DNA of 32,027 nt from Aquabacterium soli (GTDB lineage Bacteria > Pseudomonadota > Gammaproteobacteria > Burkholderiales > Burkholderiaceae_C). The notes beneath the pieces were generated by a model that worked only from the letters and a program-made list of their open reading frames with translations, made no database searches and was not told the DNA's origin. A program made the translations under genes and the position numbers. Shown here piece after piece: positions 26,114-32,027 of the stretch. The DNA is taken from contig NZ_RSED01000025.1 of assembly GCF_003933735.1 (NCBI RefSeq), forward strand, positions 26,746 to 58,772. The letters run 5' to 3'. Position 1 is the stretch's first letter, and each line of letters opens with the position of its first letter.

Positions 26114-26901
26114 GCGAGCCGGTGCATCCCTTGCGCGCCCTGGTGGTCGACGACGAGCCCCTGGCCCGCCAGCGACTCGCCGTGCTGCTGTCGCGGTTGG
26201 ACGAGCCGGTGCAGGTGGTGGGCGAGGCGGGCGATGCAGGGGCTGCCTTGGCCTGGCTGGAGGCCCGGCCTGGATTGGCGGATGTGGTGCTGCTGGACAT
26301 CCAGATGCCCGGCCCCGATGGCCTGCGTCTGGCCGACAAGATCAGGGGGCTGACGCCTGCGCCGCAAGTGGTGTTCGTCACCGCGCACACCGAGCACGCG
26401 CTCAAGGCCTTCGAACTGGAGGCCAGCGATTACCTGACCAAGCCCGTGCGGCAAGAGCGCCTGGCCCAGGCCATGGCCCGTTGCCGCAAGCGTCAATCAA
26501 CCGTCTTGGCGGCGCCTCAGGCTCTGCAGGCCACCCCGGCCACGCTGCTGGTGCAAGAGCGTGGCCGCGTCGTGAAGGTGCCCATCTCGGACATCCTCTA
26601 CCTGAAGGCCGAACTCAAGTACGTGACCTTGCGCACTGCCACCCACAGCTATGTGCTCGATGATTCGCTCACCGATCTGGAAGAGCGCCTGGGCGCCAGC
26701 GTGATCCGCGTGCACCGCAATGCCCTGGTGGCGCGTCTGGCCGTGCGCAGGCTGGAGCGGCGTGACGATGCCGATGGCACCGAGGGCTGGGCCGTGCAGG
26801 TCGGCCCGGCTGCCAGCGCGGGTGGGGGAGAGTGGCTGGCGGTCTCACGCCGCCAGGTGCCTGGCGTCAAAGAGGCCTTGCTCGAGGCATCAAGGCGCTG
26901 A
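26110..26901 (+). CDS. LytTR-family (AlgR-like) response regulator
   Basis: The receiver domain (about 8-125) contains VVDDEPLARQRL, the phosphoacceptor Asp in VVLLDIQMPGPDGL, the conserved Thr in VFVTAH and the Lys of DYLTKPV. The C-terminal LytTR DNA-binding domain (about 150-260) shows VKVPISDILYLKAELKYVTL and VIRVHRNALVAR, as in AlgR and LytR. It has 263 residues, against 248 in Pseudomonas AlgR. It overlaps the kinase gene by the ATGA motif. In Pseudomonas, algR is followed by hemC; here a flagellar cluster on the opposite strand follows instead. AlgR homologues control exopolysaccharide, pili or virulence traits; the target here cannot be inferred. Confidence 0.9.
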   Translation: MSEPVHPLRALVVDDEPLARQRLAVLLSRLDEPVQVVGEAGDAGAALAWLEARPGLADVVLLDIQMPGPDGLRLADKIRGLTPAPQVVFVTAHTEHALKAFELEASDYLTKPVRQERLAQAMARCRKRQSTVLAAPQALQATPATLLVQERGRVVKVPISDILYLKAELKYVTLRTATHSYVLDDSLTDLEERLGASVIRVHRNALVARLAVRRLERRDDADGTEGWAVQVGPAASAGGGEWLAVSRRQVPGVKEALLEASRR

Positions 26902-26907
26902 AAAGCA

Positions 26908-26931
26908 AAGGCGGCCCCGAAGGGCCGCCTT
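26908..26931 (-). terminator. UUCG-loop terminator of the cheYZ transcript
   Basis: A perfect 10-bp stem (26908-26917 with 26922-26931) encloses a TTCG tetraloop as read on the minus strand, followed by a T-rich tail, TTTGCTTTT. It is 24 bases beyond the cheZ stop. It may also help terminate the convergent AlgR-like gene, although the plus-strand tail is not a T-run. Confidence 0.75.
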
Positions 26932-26954
26932 GATGGCTTGATGCGCTGAACGGC

Positions 26955-27605
26955 TCAGAAGCCCAGCGATGCCAGCAGGTCGTCGACCTCGCCCTGGTTG
27001 CTCACCACATCGGTGCGGCCTTCGGGGTTCACCACCGGGCCGTTGAGGTTCGCCGTTTCGTGGTGGTGTGCGGTCAGGGCCGCTTCCACCTTCTGGGCCT
27101 GCTCGGGCGGGGCAGCCTGCACCAGCAGCTTGACCAGCTGGTTTTCCAGGTCGTTGGCCAGGGTCACCACCTTGGCCACCACCTGGCCGGTCAGGTCGTG
27201 GAAATCCTGCGCCATCATGATGTCGGTCAGGTGCTTGTCGACGCGGCCGGTGACCTTCTCGACGTCTTCGACGAAGTTCATCACGGCGCCACTGGCCACG
27301 GCTTTCACCGGGTCGGCCACGATCAGCTTGGCCAGCTTGCGCGTTTCGCTGGCGATGTGGTCCTGGTCGGCCTTGGCCTCGTCCACCAGGTTCAGCACCT
27401 TCTCGGCAGCCTGTTCCGTCTTGGTGGCGATGTAGCTCAGACGGCTCCGCGCATCCGGCAGGTTGTCGACCGAATCCTTCAGCTTGGGCAGCACGCCCAG
27501 CATGTTGAGTGTGTCGTGCAGCTGCCGGGTCAGGGTGCCCAGCTGCTGGAAGATCTCGGGTGACGCCGCAGGCATCGTCATGGGTGGGAGCTCGTCCATT
27601 TTCAT
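26955..27605 (-). CDS. cheZ: CheZ, chemotaxis CheY-P phosphatase
   Basis: CheZ removes the phosphate from CheY-P and so resets the flagellar motor signal. The 216-residue helical protein has the catalytic segment MAQDFHDLTGQVVAKV, with the active Gln in LTGQ, and a C-terminal CheY-binding peptide, DDLLASLGF, joined by a flexible linker; this is the standard CheZ layout. The start is ATG 27605, with AGGGGA upstream; a second ATG two codons later is possible. It follows cheY by 16 bases and probably shares its transcript, which should end at the hairpin 26908-26931. CheZ is typical of beta- and gammaproteobacteria, which agrees with the lineage. Confidence 0.95.
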   Translation of the reverse strand: MKMDELPPMTMPAASPEIFQQLGTLTRQLHDTLNMLGVLPKLKDSVDNLPDARSRLSYIATKTEQAAEKVLNLVDEAKADQDHIASETRKLAKLIVADPVKAVASGAVMNFVEDVEKVTGRVDKHLTDIMMAQDFHDLTGQVVAKVVTLANDLENQLVKLLVQAAPPEQAQKVEAALTAHHHETANLNGPVVNPEGRTDVVSNQGEVDDLLASLGF

Positions 27606-27621
27606 CTCGCTTTCCCCTGGC

Positions 27622-28023
27622 TCAGGCTGCAGCCGTCACTTTTTGCATGATCTTCTGGACCTTCTCTTCCAAGGTGGCCTTGGTGAAGGGCTTGACGATG
27701 TAGCCAGCGGCGCCTGTCTGGGCGGCGAGCACGATGTCTTCCTTGCGGGCTTCTGCGGTGACCATCAGCACCGGCAGGTGCTTGAGCTTGTCATCGGCCT
27801 TGATGGCCTTGAGCAGGTCGAAGCCGTTCATGTTCGGCATGTTGATGTCGCTGACGACGAAGTCATACGAGCCGGCCTGCAGCATGTTCAGGGCCACGGC
27901 GCCGTCTTCGGCTTCTTCGGCATTGGCATAGCCGATTTCCTTCAACAGGCCCCGCACAATGCGGCGCATGGTGGAAAAGTCATCCACGATGAGGAATTTC
28001 ATATCGACGTTCGGGGTGGTCAT
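27622..28023 (-). CDS. cheY: CheY, chemotaxis response regulator
   Basis: CheY is the single-domain receiver that, when phosphorylated by CheA, binds FliM and changes flagellar rotation. The 133-residue product shows the acidic pocket [15 protein letters not shown], the phosphoacceptor Asp in [17 protein letters not shown], the conserved Thr in [14 protein letters not shown], and Tyr and Lys in [17 protein letters not shown]. There is no output domain, and the length is normal. The ATG at 28023 follows AAGGAAG. A full sigma-28 promoter motif lies about 60-90 bases upstream (28085-28111), so cheY-cheZ should be expressed late in flagellar assembly, separately from motA-motB. cheA and cheW are not in the window. 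Confidence 0.96.
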   Translation of the reverse strand: MTTPNVDMKFLIVDDFSTMRRIVRGLLKEIGYANAEEAEDGAVALNMLQAGSYDFVVSDINMPNMNGFDLLKAIKADDKLKHLPVLMVTAEARKEDIVLAAQTGAAGYIVKPFTKATLEEKVQKIMQKVTAAA

Positions 28024-28084
28024 GGCGCTTCCTTGCTTGACACATCATGGGCACTGAGGGCCCTTGCAAAACCTGTTCGATCCC

Positions 28085-28111
28085 TTATCGGCCTGCGCTG
28101 CCCTGTCTTGA
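28085..28111 (-). promoter_or_regulatory. sigma-28 (FliA) promoter of cheY-cheZ
   Basis: On the minus strand the -10 element reads GCCGATAA (28092 down to 28085), identical to the E. coli FliA consensus in all eight bases. The -35 reads TCAAGACA (28111 down to 28104) against TAAAGTTT, with the exact 11-base spacing between the two. Transcription would start near 28078, giving a leader of about 55 bases before cheY. Confidence 0.8.
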
Positions 28112-28143
28112 GTGTTTTATGACACGAGGGAGGCCATAAAGGG

Positions 28144-29088
28144 CTACTGCGGCGCCATCGCCGGGATGTTCTCTGCGTCCTCTGGCGCAGAAGCGGTGGC
28201 TTCGGCCTCGGCGGCCTTGAAGACACGGTCTTCGGCCTCCCGGTTCATCACGATGATGCTGATGCGCCGGTTCAGGGGGCTTTCGGGGGCGTCCTTCTCG
28301 TACAGCATGCTGGCGGCCAGGCCCTGCACGCGCAGCACCTTGTCGCCGGGCAGGCCGCCGGCGATCAACTCGCGCCGCGAGGCGTTGGCACGGTCGGCCG
28401 ACAGCTCCCAGTTGCTGTAGCCCCGGTCGCCGCTGCTGAAGGGTTTCGAATCGGTATGGCCTTCAATGGTGAGCTTGTTGGGCACTTCGCGCAACACGCC
28501 GCCGATGGCCCTGAGGATGTCCTGGATGTAGCCTTTGACATCGGCGTTGCCGCTGTCGAACATGGGACGGTTCTGGTTGTCCACGATCTGGATGCGCAGG
28601 CCCTCGGCCGTCAGGTCCAGCCTGATCTGCGATTTGTACTGTGCCAGGCGGCTGTCGTTGGCGATGACCTCTTCCACCTTCTCCTTGAGCACCTTCAGGC
28701 GTGCCGCTTCGGCCTGGGCCTGTTGCTCGCGCATGGCTTTCAATGCCTGCAGGTTGAAGGTGCGCTTGGGTGCCTCGACCTGGCCGCGCTTGACCTGTCC
28801 TGAGGTGTTGCTCAGGTCGGTGCCGCCGCCCTTGATCACACTGGACGAATCGCCCGAGCCGCTGCCGCCGAACATCGCCACCTTCAGCGGCGAGTTGAAG
28901 TAGTCGGCAATGCCTTTTTTGTCACCCTCGGTGGTCGAGCCCAGCAGCCACATCAGCAGGAAGAAGGCCATCATGGCCGTCACGAAGTCGGCGTAGGCGA
29001 TCTTCCAGGCGCCACCATGGGCGGCATGGCCGCCCTTCTTGATGCGCTTGATGATGATGGGCTGGACTTTTTTGGAATCGCCGGCCAT
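28144..29088 (-). CDS. motB: MotB, flagellar motor stator subunit
   Basis: MotB forms the proton-driven stator with MotA and anchors it to peptidoglycan. The 314-residue product has a basic N-terminus (KRIKKGGHAAHGGAWK) and one transmembrane helix with the proton-carrying Asp34 (AYADFVTAMMAFFLLMWLL). A plug/linker follows, then an OmpA-like peptidoglycan-binding domain (about 160-285) with LTIEGHTDSKPF and NWELSADRANASRRELI. Length and motifs are standard. It follows motA by 15 bases on the same strand and is separated from cheY by 120 bases that carry the sigma-28 promoter. Asp34 and the lack of sodium-type (PomB) features favour a proton-driven motor. Confidence 0.96.
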   Translation of the reverse strand: MAGDSKKVQPIIIKRIKKGGHAAHGGAWKIAYADFVTAMMAFFLLMWLLGSTTEGDKKGIADYFNSPLKVAMFGGSGSGDSSSVIKGGGTDLSNTSGQVKRGQVEAPKRTFNLQALKAMREQQAQAEAARLKVLKEKVEEVIANDSRLAQYKSQIRLDLTAEGLRIQIVDNQNRPMFDSGNADVKGYIQDILRAIGGVLREVPNKLTIEGHTDSKPFSSGDRGYSNWELSADRANASRRELIAGGLPGDKVLRVQGLAASMLYEKDAPESPLNRRISIIVMNREAEDRVFKAAEAEATASAPEDAENIPAMAPQ

Positions 29089-29103
29089 GGCTCAGCCCTT
29101 CGC

Positions 29104-29964
29104 TTACTTCTTGCCCTTGACGTGGCTTTCCAGCTCGGCGAAGGTGGGGCGCTCTGTCGAGTACAGCACCTTGCGTCCGAACTCGACGGCCACCTGCGGC
29201 GCATAGCCCTGCATGCTGGCCAGCAGCGTGGTCTTGATCACCTGGAATTCCTTGGTGTTCTCGTCGAGCTTTTGCTCCATCAGGCCGCCCAGGGGCTCCA
29301 CCACGCCGTAGGCCAGCAGAATGCCGAGAAAGGTACCCACCAGGGCCGAGCCGATCATGCCGCCCAGCACGGCCGGGGGCTGGCCCACCGAGCCCATGGT
29401 GTTGACCACACCCAGCACAGCCGCCACGATGCCGAAGGCGGGCAGGGCGCCGGCCAGCCGGGCCACCGCCGCCACGGCGCCGTGGCCCTCGTGGTGATGG
29501 GTGTCGATCTCGTTGTCCATCAGGGATTCGATCTCGTGGGCGTTGAGGTTGCCCGAGACCATCATGCGCAGGTAGTCGGTCACGAACTCGATCACATGGT
29601 GGTCGTGACCCACGGTGGCGTACTTGCTGAAGAGGGCGGAGTTGTGCGGATCCTCGACGTCCTTTTCGATGGCCATCAGGCCTTCCTTGCGGATCTTCTG
29701 CAGCACCTCGTAGAGCATGGCCATCAGCTCCATGTAGCGCTCTTTCGAGTACTTGGAGCCCTTGAACAGCGGGCCAAACGATTTCAGCACGGCCTTGACC
29801 GTCTTGGGCTGGTTGTTGACCAGGAAGGCGCCGATGGCGCCCCCGCCGATGGCCATCATTTCAGTGGGAATGGCGTGGATGATCACCGCCATATTCCCGC
29901 CGTGAATGGCGTACGCCCCGAAGATGCATCCGAGGCAGACGATGTAACCGATGGCGACGAACAT
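29104..29964 (-). CDS. motA: MotA, flagellar motor stator subunit
   Basis: MotA is the four-helix membrane partner of MotB; five MotA copies surround two MotB. The 286-residue product starts MFVAIGYIVCLGCIFGAYAIHGGN, close to E. coli MotA, and has the cytoplasmic loop with the family segment VIEFVTDYLRMMVSGNLNA. Later it shows LPAFGIVAAVLGVVNTMGS, MIGSALVGTFLGILLAYG and QGYAPQVAVEFGRKVLYS. The conserved prolines (LPAFG and the one after the last helix) and charged loop residues are there. The ATG at 29964 is fixed by the conserved N-terminus although its ribosome binding site is poor. In many Burkholderiales flhDC lies directly upstream; here no gene does for 441 bases. No convincing sigma-28 promoter was found for it. 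Confidence 0.96.
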   Translation of the reverse strand: MFVAIGYIVCLGCIFGAYAIHGGNMAVIIHAIPTEMMAIGGGAIGAFLVNNQPKTVKAVLKSFGPLFKGSKYSKERYMELMAMLYEVLQKIRKEGLMAIEKDVEDPHNSALFSKYATVGHDHHVIEFVTDYLRMMVSGNLNAHEIESLMDNEIDTHHHEGHGAVAAVARLAGALPAFGIVAAVLGVVNTMGSVGQPPAVLGGMIGSALVGTFLGILLAYGVVEPLGGLMEQKLDENTKEFQVIKTTLLASMQGYAPQVAVEFGRKVLYSTERPTFAELESHVKGKK

Positions 29965-30123
29965 GGTGAACTGGCTTTGGAGGTTCTGGGCGAGGACGGA
30001 GACGGGGTCTCACCTTGGATCCGATCATCCGGCAAGGCCCGTCTTTTCAATAGCCGAAACAGCGGCCCTCGCTGCCGCCTTTTCGCATCCTGAAGACCTG
30101 CTTGTGCCGTGCGGGCCGGCCCC

Positions 30124-30151
30124 AAAAAAACGGGCCCTGGTAGGGGCCCGT
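30124..30151 (-). terminator. intrinsic terminator on the minus strand, no gene before it
   Basis: ACGGGCCC (30130-30137) and GGGCCCGT (30144-30151) form a perfect 8-bp stem with a 6-base loop. On the minus strand a run of seven T residues follows directly (30130 down to 30124, overlapping the stem base). No minus-strand coding gene ends just upstream of it. Confidence 0.7.
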
Positions 30152-30335
30152 GAAAGCACAAATACGTGCCAGGAGGAGACAAGCAAAGGACGCTTCACTT
30201 CCAAACCGTCCACCTGTCTTTTCGGCGGTGCCGCAGCCTGCTTGAGTGCTTTGAGGGCCGAGAGTGTCTCTGGACGTGACAAAGTGGCGGCACGTGCCTC
30301 TGCATGCAGACACAGATTGTTGCCTCGCCCTGTTC

Positions 30336-30365
30336 TTGTCAGGGCTGATGTTGTCACTCTATTGT
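30336..30365 (+). promoter_or_regulatory. candidate sigma-70 promoter of the PEP-CTERM dehydrogenase gene
   Basis: TTGTCA (30336-30341) and TATTGT (30360-30365) match five and four of six consensus positions, with an 18-base spacer. They lie 40 bases before the ATG at 30406. Confidence 0.45.
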
Positions 30366-30405
30366 TCGCCAGCGGCGCCGCGCCAGAGCGCCTCAAGGAG
30401 AAAAC

Positions 30406-31647
30406 ATGAGAGGTTCCATCGATTCGGTGTGGAAGGTGACCGCCTGCGCTGCCTTGGGTCTGGCGGGGCAACTGGCGCATGCATTGGACGGCGTGGTCGT
30501 TGCCGCGGGGCTCAACCAGCCGCTCTATCTCACGGCGCCCACTGGCGACAGCCGCCAGTTCATCGTCGAGAAGGGCGGCTTGGTGAAGATCCTGTCAGGC
30601 GGCACGGTGCAGAGTTCGCCCTTCCTGGACCTGAGCGCCAAGGTGGCCACGGGCGGTGAGCAGGGCTTGCTGGGCCTGGCCTTTGATCCGGGCTTTGCCA
30701 GCAACGGCCGGCTCTACGTGAACTACATCGATGCTGCCACCAACAACACGGTGGTCGAGCGCTACACCCTGGCCAGTGGCGCGCAAACCGTGAACACGGC
30801 CTCGGCGCAGCGCATCATCAGCATCACGCAAGAGCCCTACCAGAACCACAAGGCCGGCTGGATCGCTTTCCGGCCGGGCGACAGCAGCAACCTGTACATC
30901 GCCACCGGCGACGGAGGCAGTGGCAACGACCCGCAGAACAACGCACAGAACACCTCATCCTTGTTGGGCAAGATGCTGCGGTTGAATGTGAGCGGCACGG
31001 GCGAGGGTTACGCCATCCCGACGGACAACCCCTTCGTCGGCCAGGCGGGCGTGCGGCCGGAGTTATGGGCACTGGGCTTGCGCAACCCGTGGCGCAACAG
31101 TTTTGACCGGCAGACGGGCGATCTGTGGATTGCCGACGTGGGGCAGGGGGCTCGGGAAGAGATCAACCTGGAACTGGCCGGTGATCCTGGTGGCCACAAC
31201 TATGGATGGCGCCTGCGCGAGGGCAGCATTGCCACGCCTGGCGTGGGCGGCTCGGCCCCTGGCCTGACCGACCCTGTGTTCGAGTACACGCGCGATGTGG
31301 GCCAATCCATCACCGGCGGCTACGTGTACCGCGGGCCATCGATCGAAGGCGCGGATGGACGCTATTTCTATGGCGACTTCGTGGCCAATCGGCTCTTCTC
31401 TTTCGCGCTGGGGTCGGATGGCAAGCCGACGGACTTGCGTGAGGAAACGGCTGCAGTGCTTGATGGGACCGGCCTGGAAGGCATTGCCTCGCTGGGCGAG
31501 GATGGACTGGGCCGCCTCTACGTGGTGGGCATCAACGGCACGGTGGTGACTCTGGTGCCCGAGCCGGGCACCTGGGCCCTGGCCCTGGCCGGTCTGGCGG
31601 CCGTGGCCTGGCGCCGCCGACGCCAGTTGGCCTATGGCGCCGCCTGA
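30406..31647 (+). CDS. PQQ-dependent sugar dehydrogenase-like protein with PEP-CTERM anchor
   Basis: Glucose/sorbosone-dehydrogenase-family proteins are six-bladed propellers that oxidise sugars or related compounds with PQQ. The 413-residue product has a signal peptide ending near AHA-LDG (about 26). The propeller shows GGEQGLLGLAFDPGFASNGRLYVNY, NHKAGWIAFRPGD (His148 in the position of the catalytic base), ATGDGGSGNDPQNNAQN and LGLRNPWRNSFDR (Arg226). At the end, PEPGTWALALAGLAAVAW followed by RRRR is a complete PEP-CTERM sorting signal (Pro-Glu-Pro at 385-387), so an exosortase elsewhere in the genome should process it at the envelope. The ATG follows AAGGAG. No PQQ synthesis gene is adjacent. 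Substrate and true PQQ use are not proven; some family members lack enzyme activity. Confidence 0.85.
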   Translation: MRGSIDSVWKVTACAALGLAGQLAHALDGVVVAAGLNQPLYLTAPTGDSRQFIVEKGGLVKILSGGTVQSSPFLDLSAKVATGGEQGLLGLAFDPGFASNGRLYVNYIDAATNNTVVERYTLASGAQTVNTASAQRIISITQEPYQNHKAGWIAFRPGDSSNLYIATGDGGSGNDPQNNAQNTSSLLGKMLRLNVSGTGEGYAIPTDNPFVGQAGVRPELWALGLRNPWRNSFDRQTGDLWIADVGQGAREEINLELAGDPGGHNYGWRLREGSIATPGVGGSAPGLTDPVFEYTRDVGQSITGGYVYRGPSIEGADGRYFYGDFVANRLFSFALGSDGKPTDLREETAAVLDGTGLEGIASLGEDGLGRLYVVGINGTVVTLVPEPGTWALALAGLAAVAWRRRRQLAYGAA

Positions 31648-31821
31648 TCAGAGCGAAGGATCCTTGCCGCGCGTGCGGGCCACGCCGGTGAACATGCCCA
31701 GGCCGAGCAGGATGGTGGCGCCGATGATCACGTACAGGTGGGGCACACCTGCCGTGACCAAACCCCAGGCGACACCGCCGATGAAGATCAGAAAACCGAC
31801 CATGTACAGAGCAAAGGACAT
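31648..31821 (-). CDS. small two-helix membrane protein
   Basis: This 57-residue protein starts at ATG 31821, with AGAGGTG a few bases upstream. It has two hydrophobic segments (about 4-23 and 27-46) separated by a short loop, and ends with a basic/polar TRGKDPSL tail. I know similar small hypothetical proteins from Burkholderiales but no function. A longer reading from 31938 would add 39 residues of poor composition and is rejected. Its stop directly follows the stop of the dehydrogenase gene on the other strand. Confidence 0.7.
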   Translation of the reverse strand: MSFALYMVGFLIFIGGVAWGLVTAGVPHLYVIIGATILLGLGMFTGVARTRGKDPSL

Positions 31822-31926
31822 GTGAACACCTCTTTGATGGGTGGTTGAGACCACGATGGCGCTGGAGTGGCAATCGGTGTGCCTGGGTTCTCTTATGGCT
31901 TGCACCTTCCCCCGCAGAAAAACAAA

Positions 31927-31948
31927 ACGGGCCCCCAAAAGGGCCCGT
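31927..31948 (-). terminator. intrinsic terminator of the gene at the right edge
   Basis: ACGGGCCC (31927-31934) and GGGCCCGT (31941-31948) form a perfect 8-bp stem with a 6-base loop; on the minus strand TTTTGTTTTT follows. It is 46 bases beyond the stop codon of the minus-strand gene that enters at the right edge. The arms are identical to those of the hairpin at 30124-30151. Confidence 0.75.
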
Positions 31949-31993
31949 ATGTCTTGGCTGCGCGGACGCAGCCCCCGATGCCATCAGTGAGCA

Positions 31994-32027
31994 TCAGTGC
32001 ATCTGAATGCCACCGGAGGCCTTGCCC
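31994..32027 (-). CDS. C-terminal end of an unidentified gene (partial)
   Basis: Reading the minus strand inward from the window edge gives the last ten residues GKASGGIQMH and a TGA stop at 31996-31994. This is followed at a normal distance by an intrinsic terminator on the same strand, which supports a real gene end. The rest lies outside the window, and ten residues are too few for me to name the protein. Confidence 0.55.
   Translation of the reverse strand, partial: GKASGGIQMH

Larger units (their letters stand above)
29965..30405. other. 441-base intergenic region between motA and the sugar dehydrogenase gene
   Basis: The region lies between two divergent genes. It contains a minus-strand intrinsic terminator (30124-30151), a plus-strand sigma-70-type promoter candidate (30336-30365) and the AAGGAG site (30395-30400) of the dehydrogenase gene. 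I found no protein-coding gene with credible composition. A minus-strand open frame across 30025-30480 has no homologous-looking motifs and runs through the terminator. The part 30152-30335 may encode a small RNA read on the minus strand. Confidence 0.5.

Noticed and set aside
29965..30060. Sigma-28 promoter before motA
   Set aside because: The best minus-strand match keeps only GCCG of the -10 element and has a poor -35, so I do not call it.
30025..30480. Minus-strand open frame across the motA upstream region
   Set aside because: It overlaps the start of the dehydrogenase gene and runs through an intrinsic terminator on its own strand; there is no ribosome binding site or motif.

Overview
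The window reads as a chromosomal segment of a high-GC betaproteobacterium of the order Burkholderiales, probably near the Leptothrix/Aquabacterium/Rubrivivax group. The lineage is inferred from gene content: the rib-nusB and xseB-ispA-dxs clusters, argH beside an AlgZ/AlgR-type pair, a flagellar motA-motB-cheY-cheZ set, and a PEP-CTERM protein. Coding density is high. I see no rRNA, tRNA, CRISPR array, insertion sequence or prophage.

Layout. (1) 130-4163, plus strand: riboflavin operon ribD-ribE-ribBX-ribH, closing with nusB, whose start overlaps the ribH stop. The RibA-like half of the third gene has lost its zinc and catalytic residues. (2) 4215-6341, plus: a membrane Ser/Thr kinase with a PEGA tail and a small lipoprotein resembling type VI secretion-associated TssQ. 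(3) 6364-8833: ppx (minus) divergent from a His-rich ZIP metal transporter (plus). (4) 8931-11537, plus: a large secreted protein with a clan-A glycoside hydrolase signature and no gene partner. (5) 11551-13621, minus: a Rieske oxygenase followed by an EamA transporter. (6) 13907-17096, plus: xseB-ispA-dxs, with an overlap between the first two genes. (7) 17097-18501, minus: a hemerythrin protein and a PoNi-like (DUF1910/DUF1911) immunity protein without a toxin. (8) 18638-22092, plus: a large lipoprotein coupled to a probable outer-membrane beta-barrel protein, facing a LuxR-type regulator (22188-23339, minus). (9) 23457-24872 argH (minus), divergent from a LytS/AlgZ-type kinase and LytTR regulator (24902-26901, plus). 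(10) 26955-29964, minus: motA-motB-cheY-cheZ, with a strong sigma-28 promoter motif before cheY. (11) 30406-31647, plus: a PQQ-type sugar dehydrogenase with a PEP-CTERM anchor, then a 57-residue membrane protein and the last codons of another gene on the minus strand.

How it fits together. The housekeeping blocks make flavin and isoprenoid precursors, arginine and parts of the flagellar motor. Between them lie accessory cassettes that mostly act at the envelope: kinase plus lipoprotein, secreted hydrolase, lipoprotein plus barrel, PEP-CTERM enzyme and orphan immunity protein. The TssQ-like lipoprotein and the PoNi-like protein both point to type VI secretion biology, although no structural T6SS gene is present. 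The least explained pieces are the hydrolase-like protein, the lipoprotein/barrel pair, three strong inverted repeats in intergenic DNA, and a minus-strand intrinsic terminator at 30124-30151 that follows no recognisable gene.
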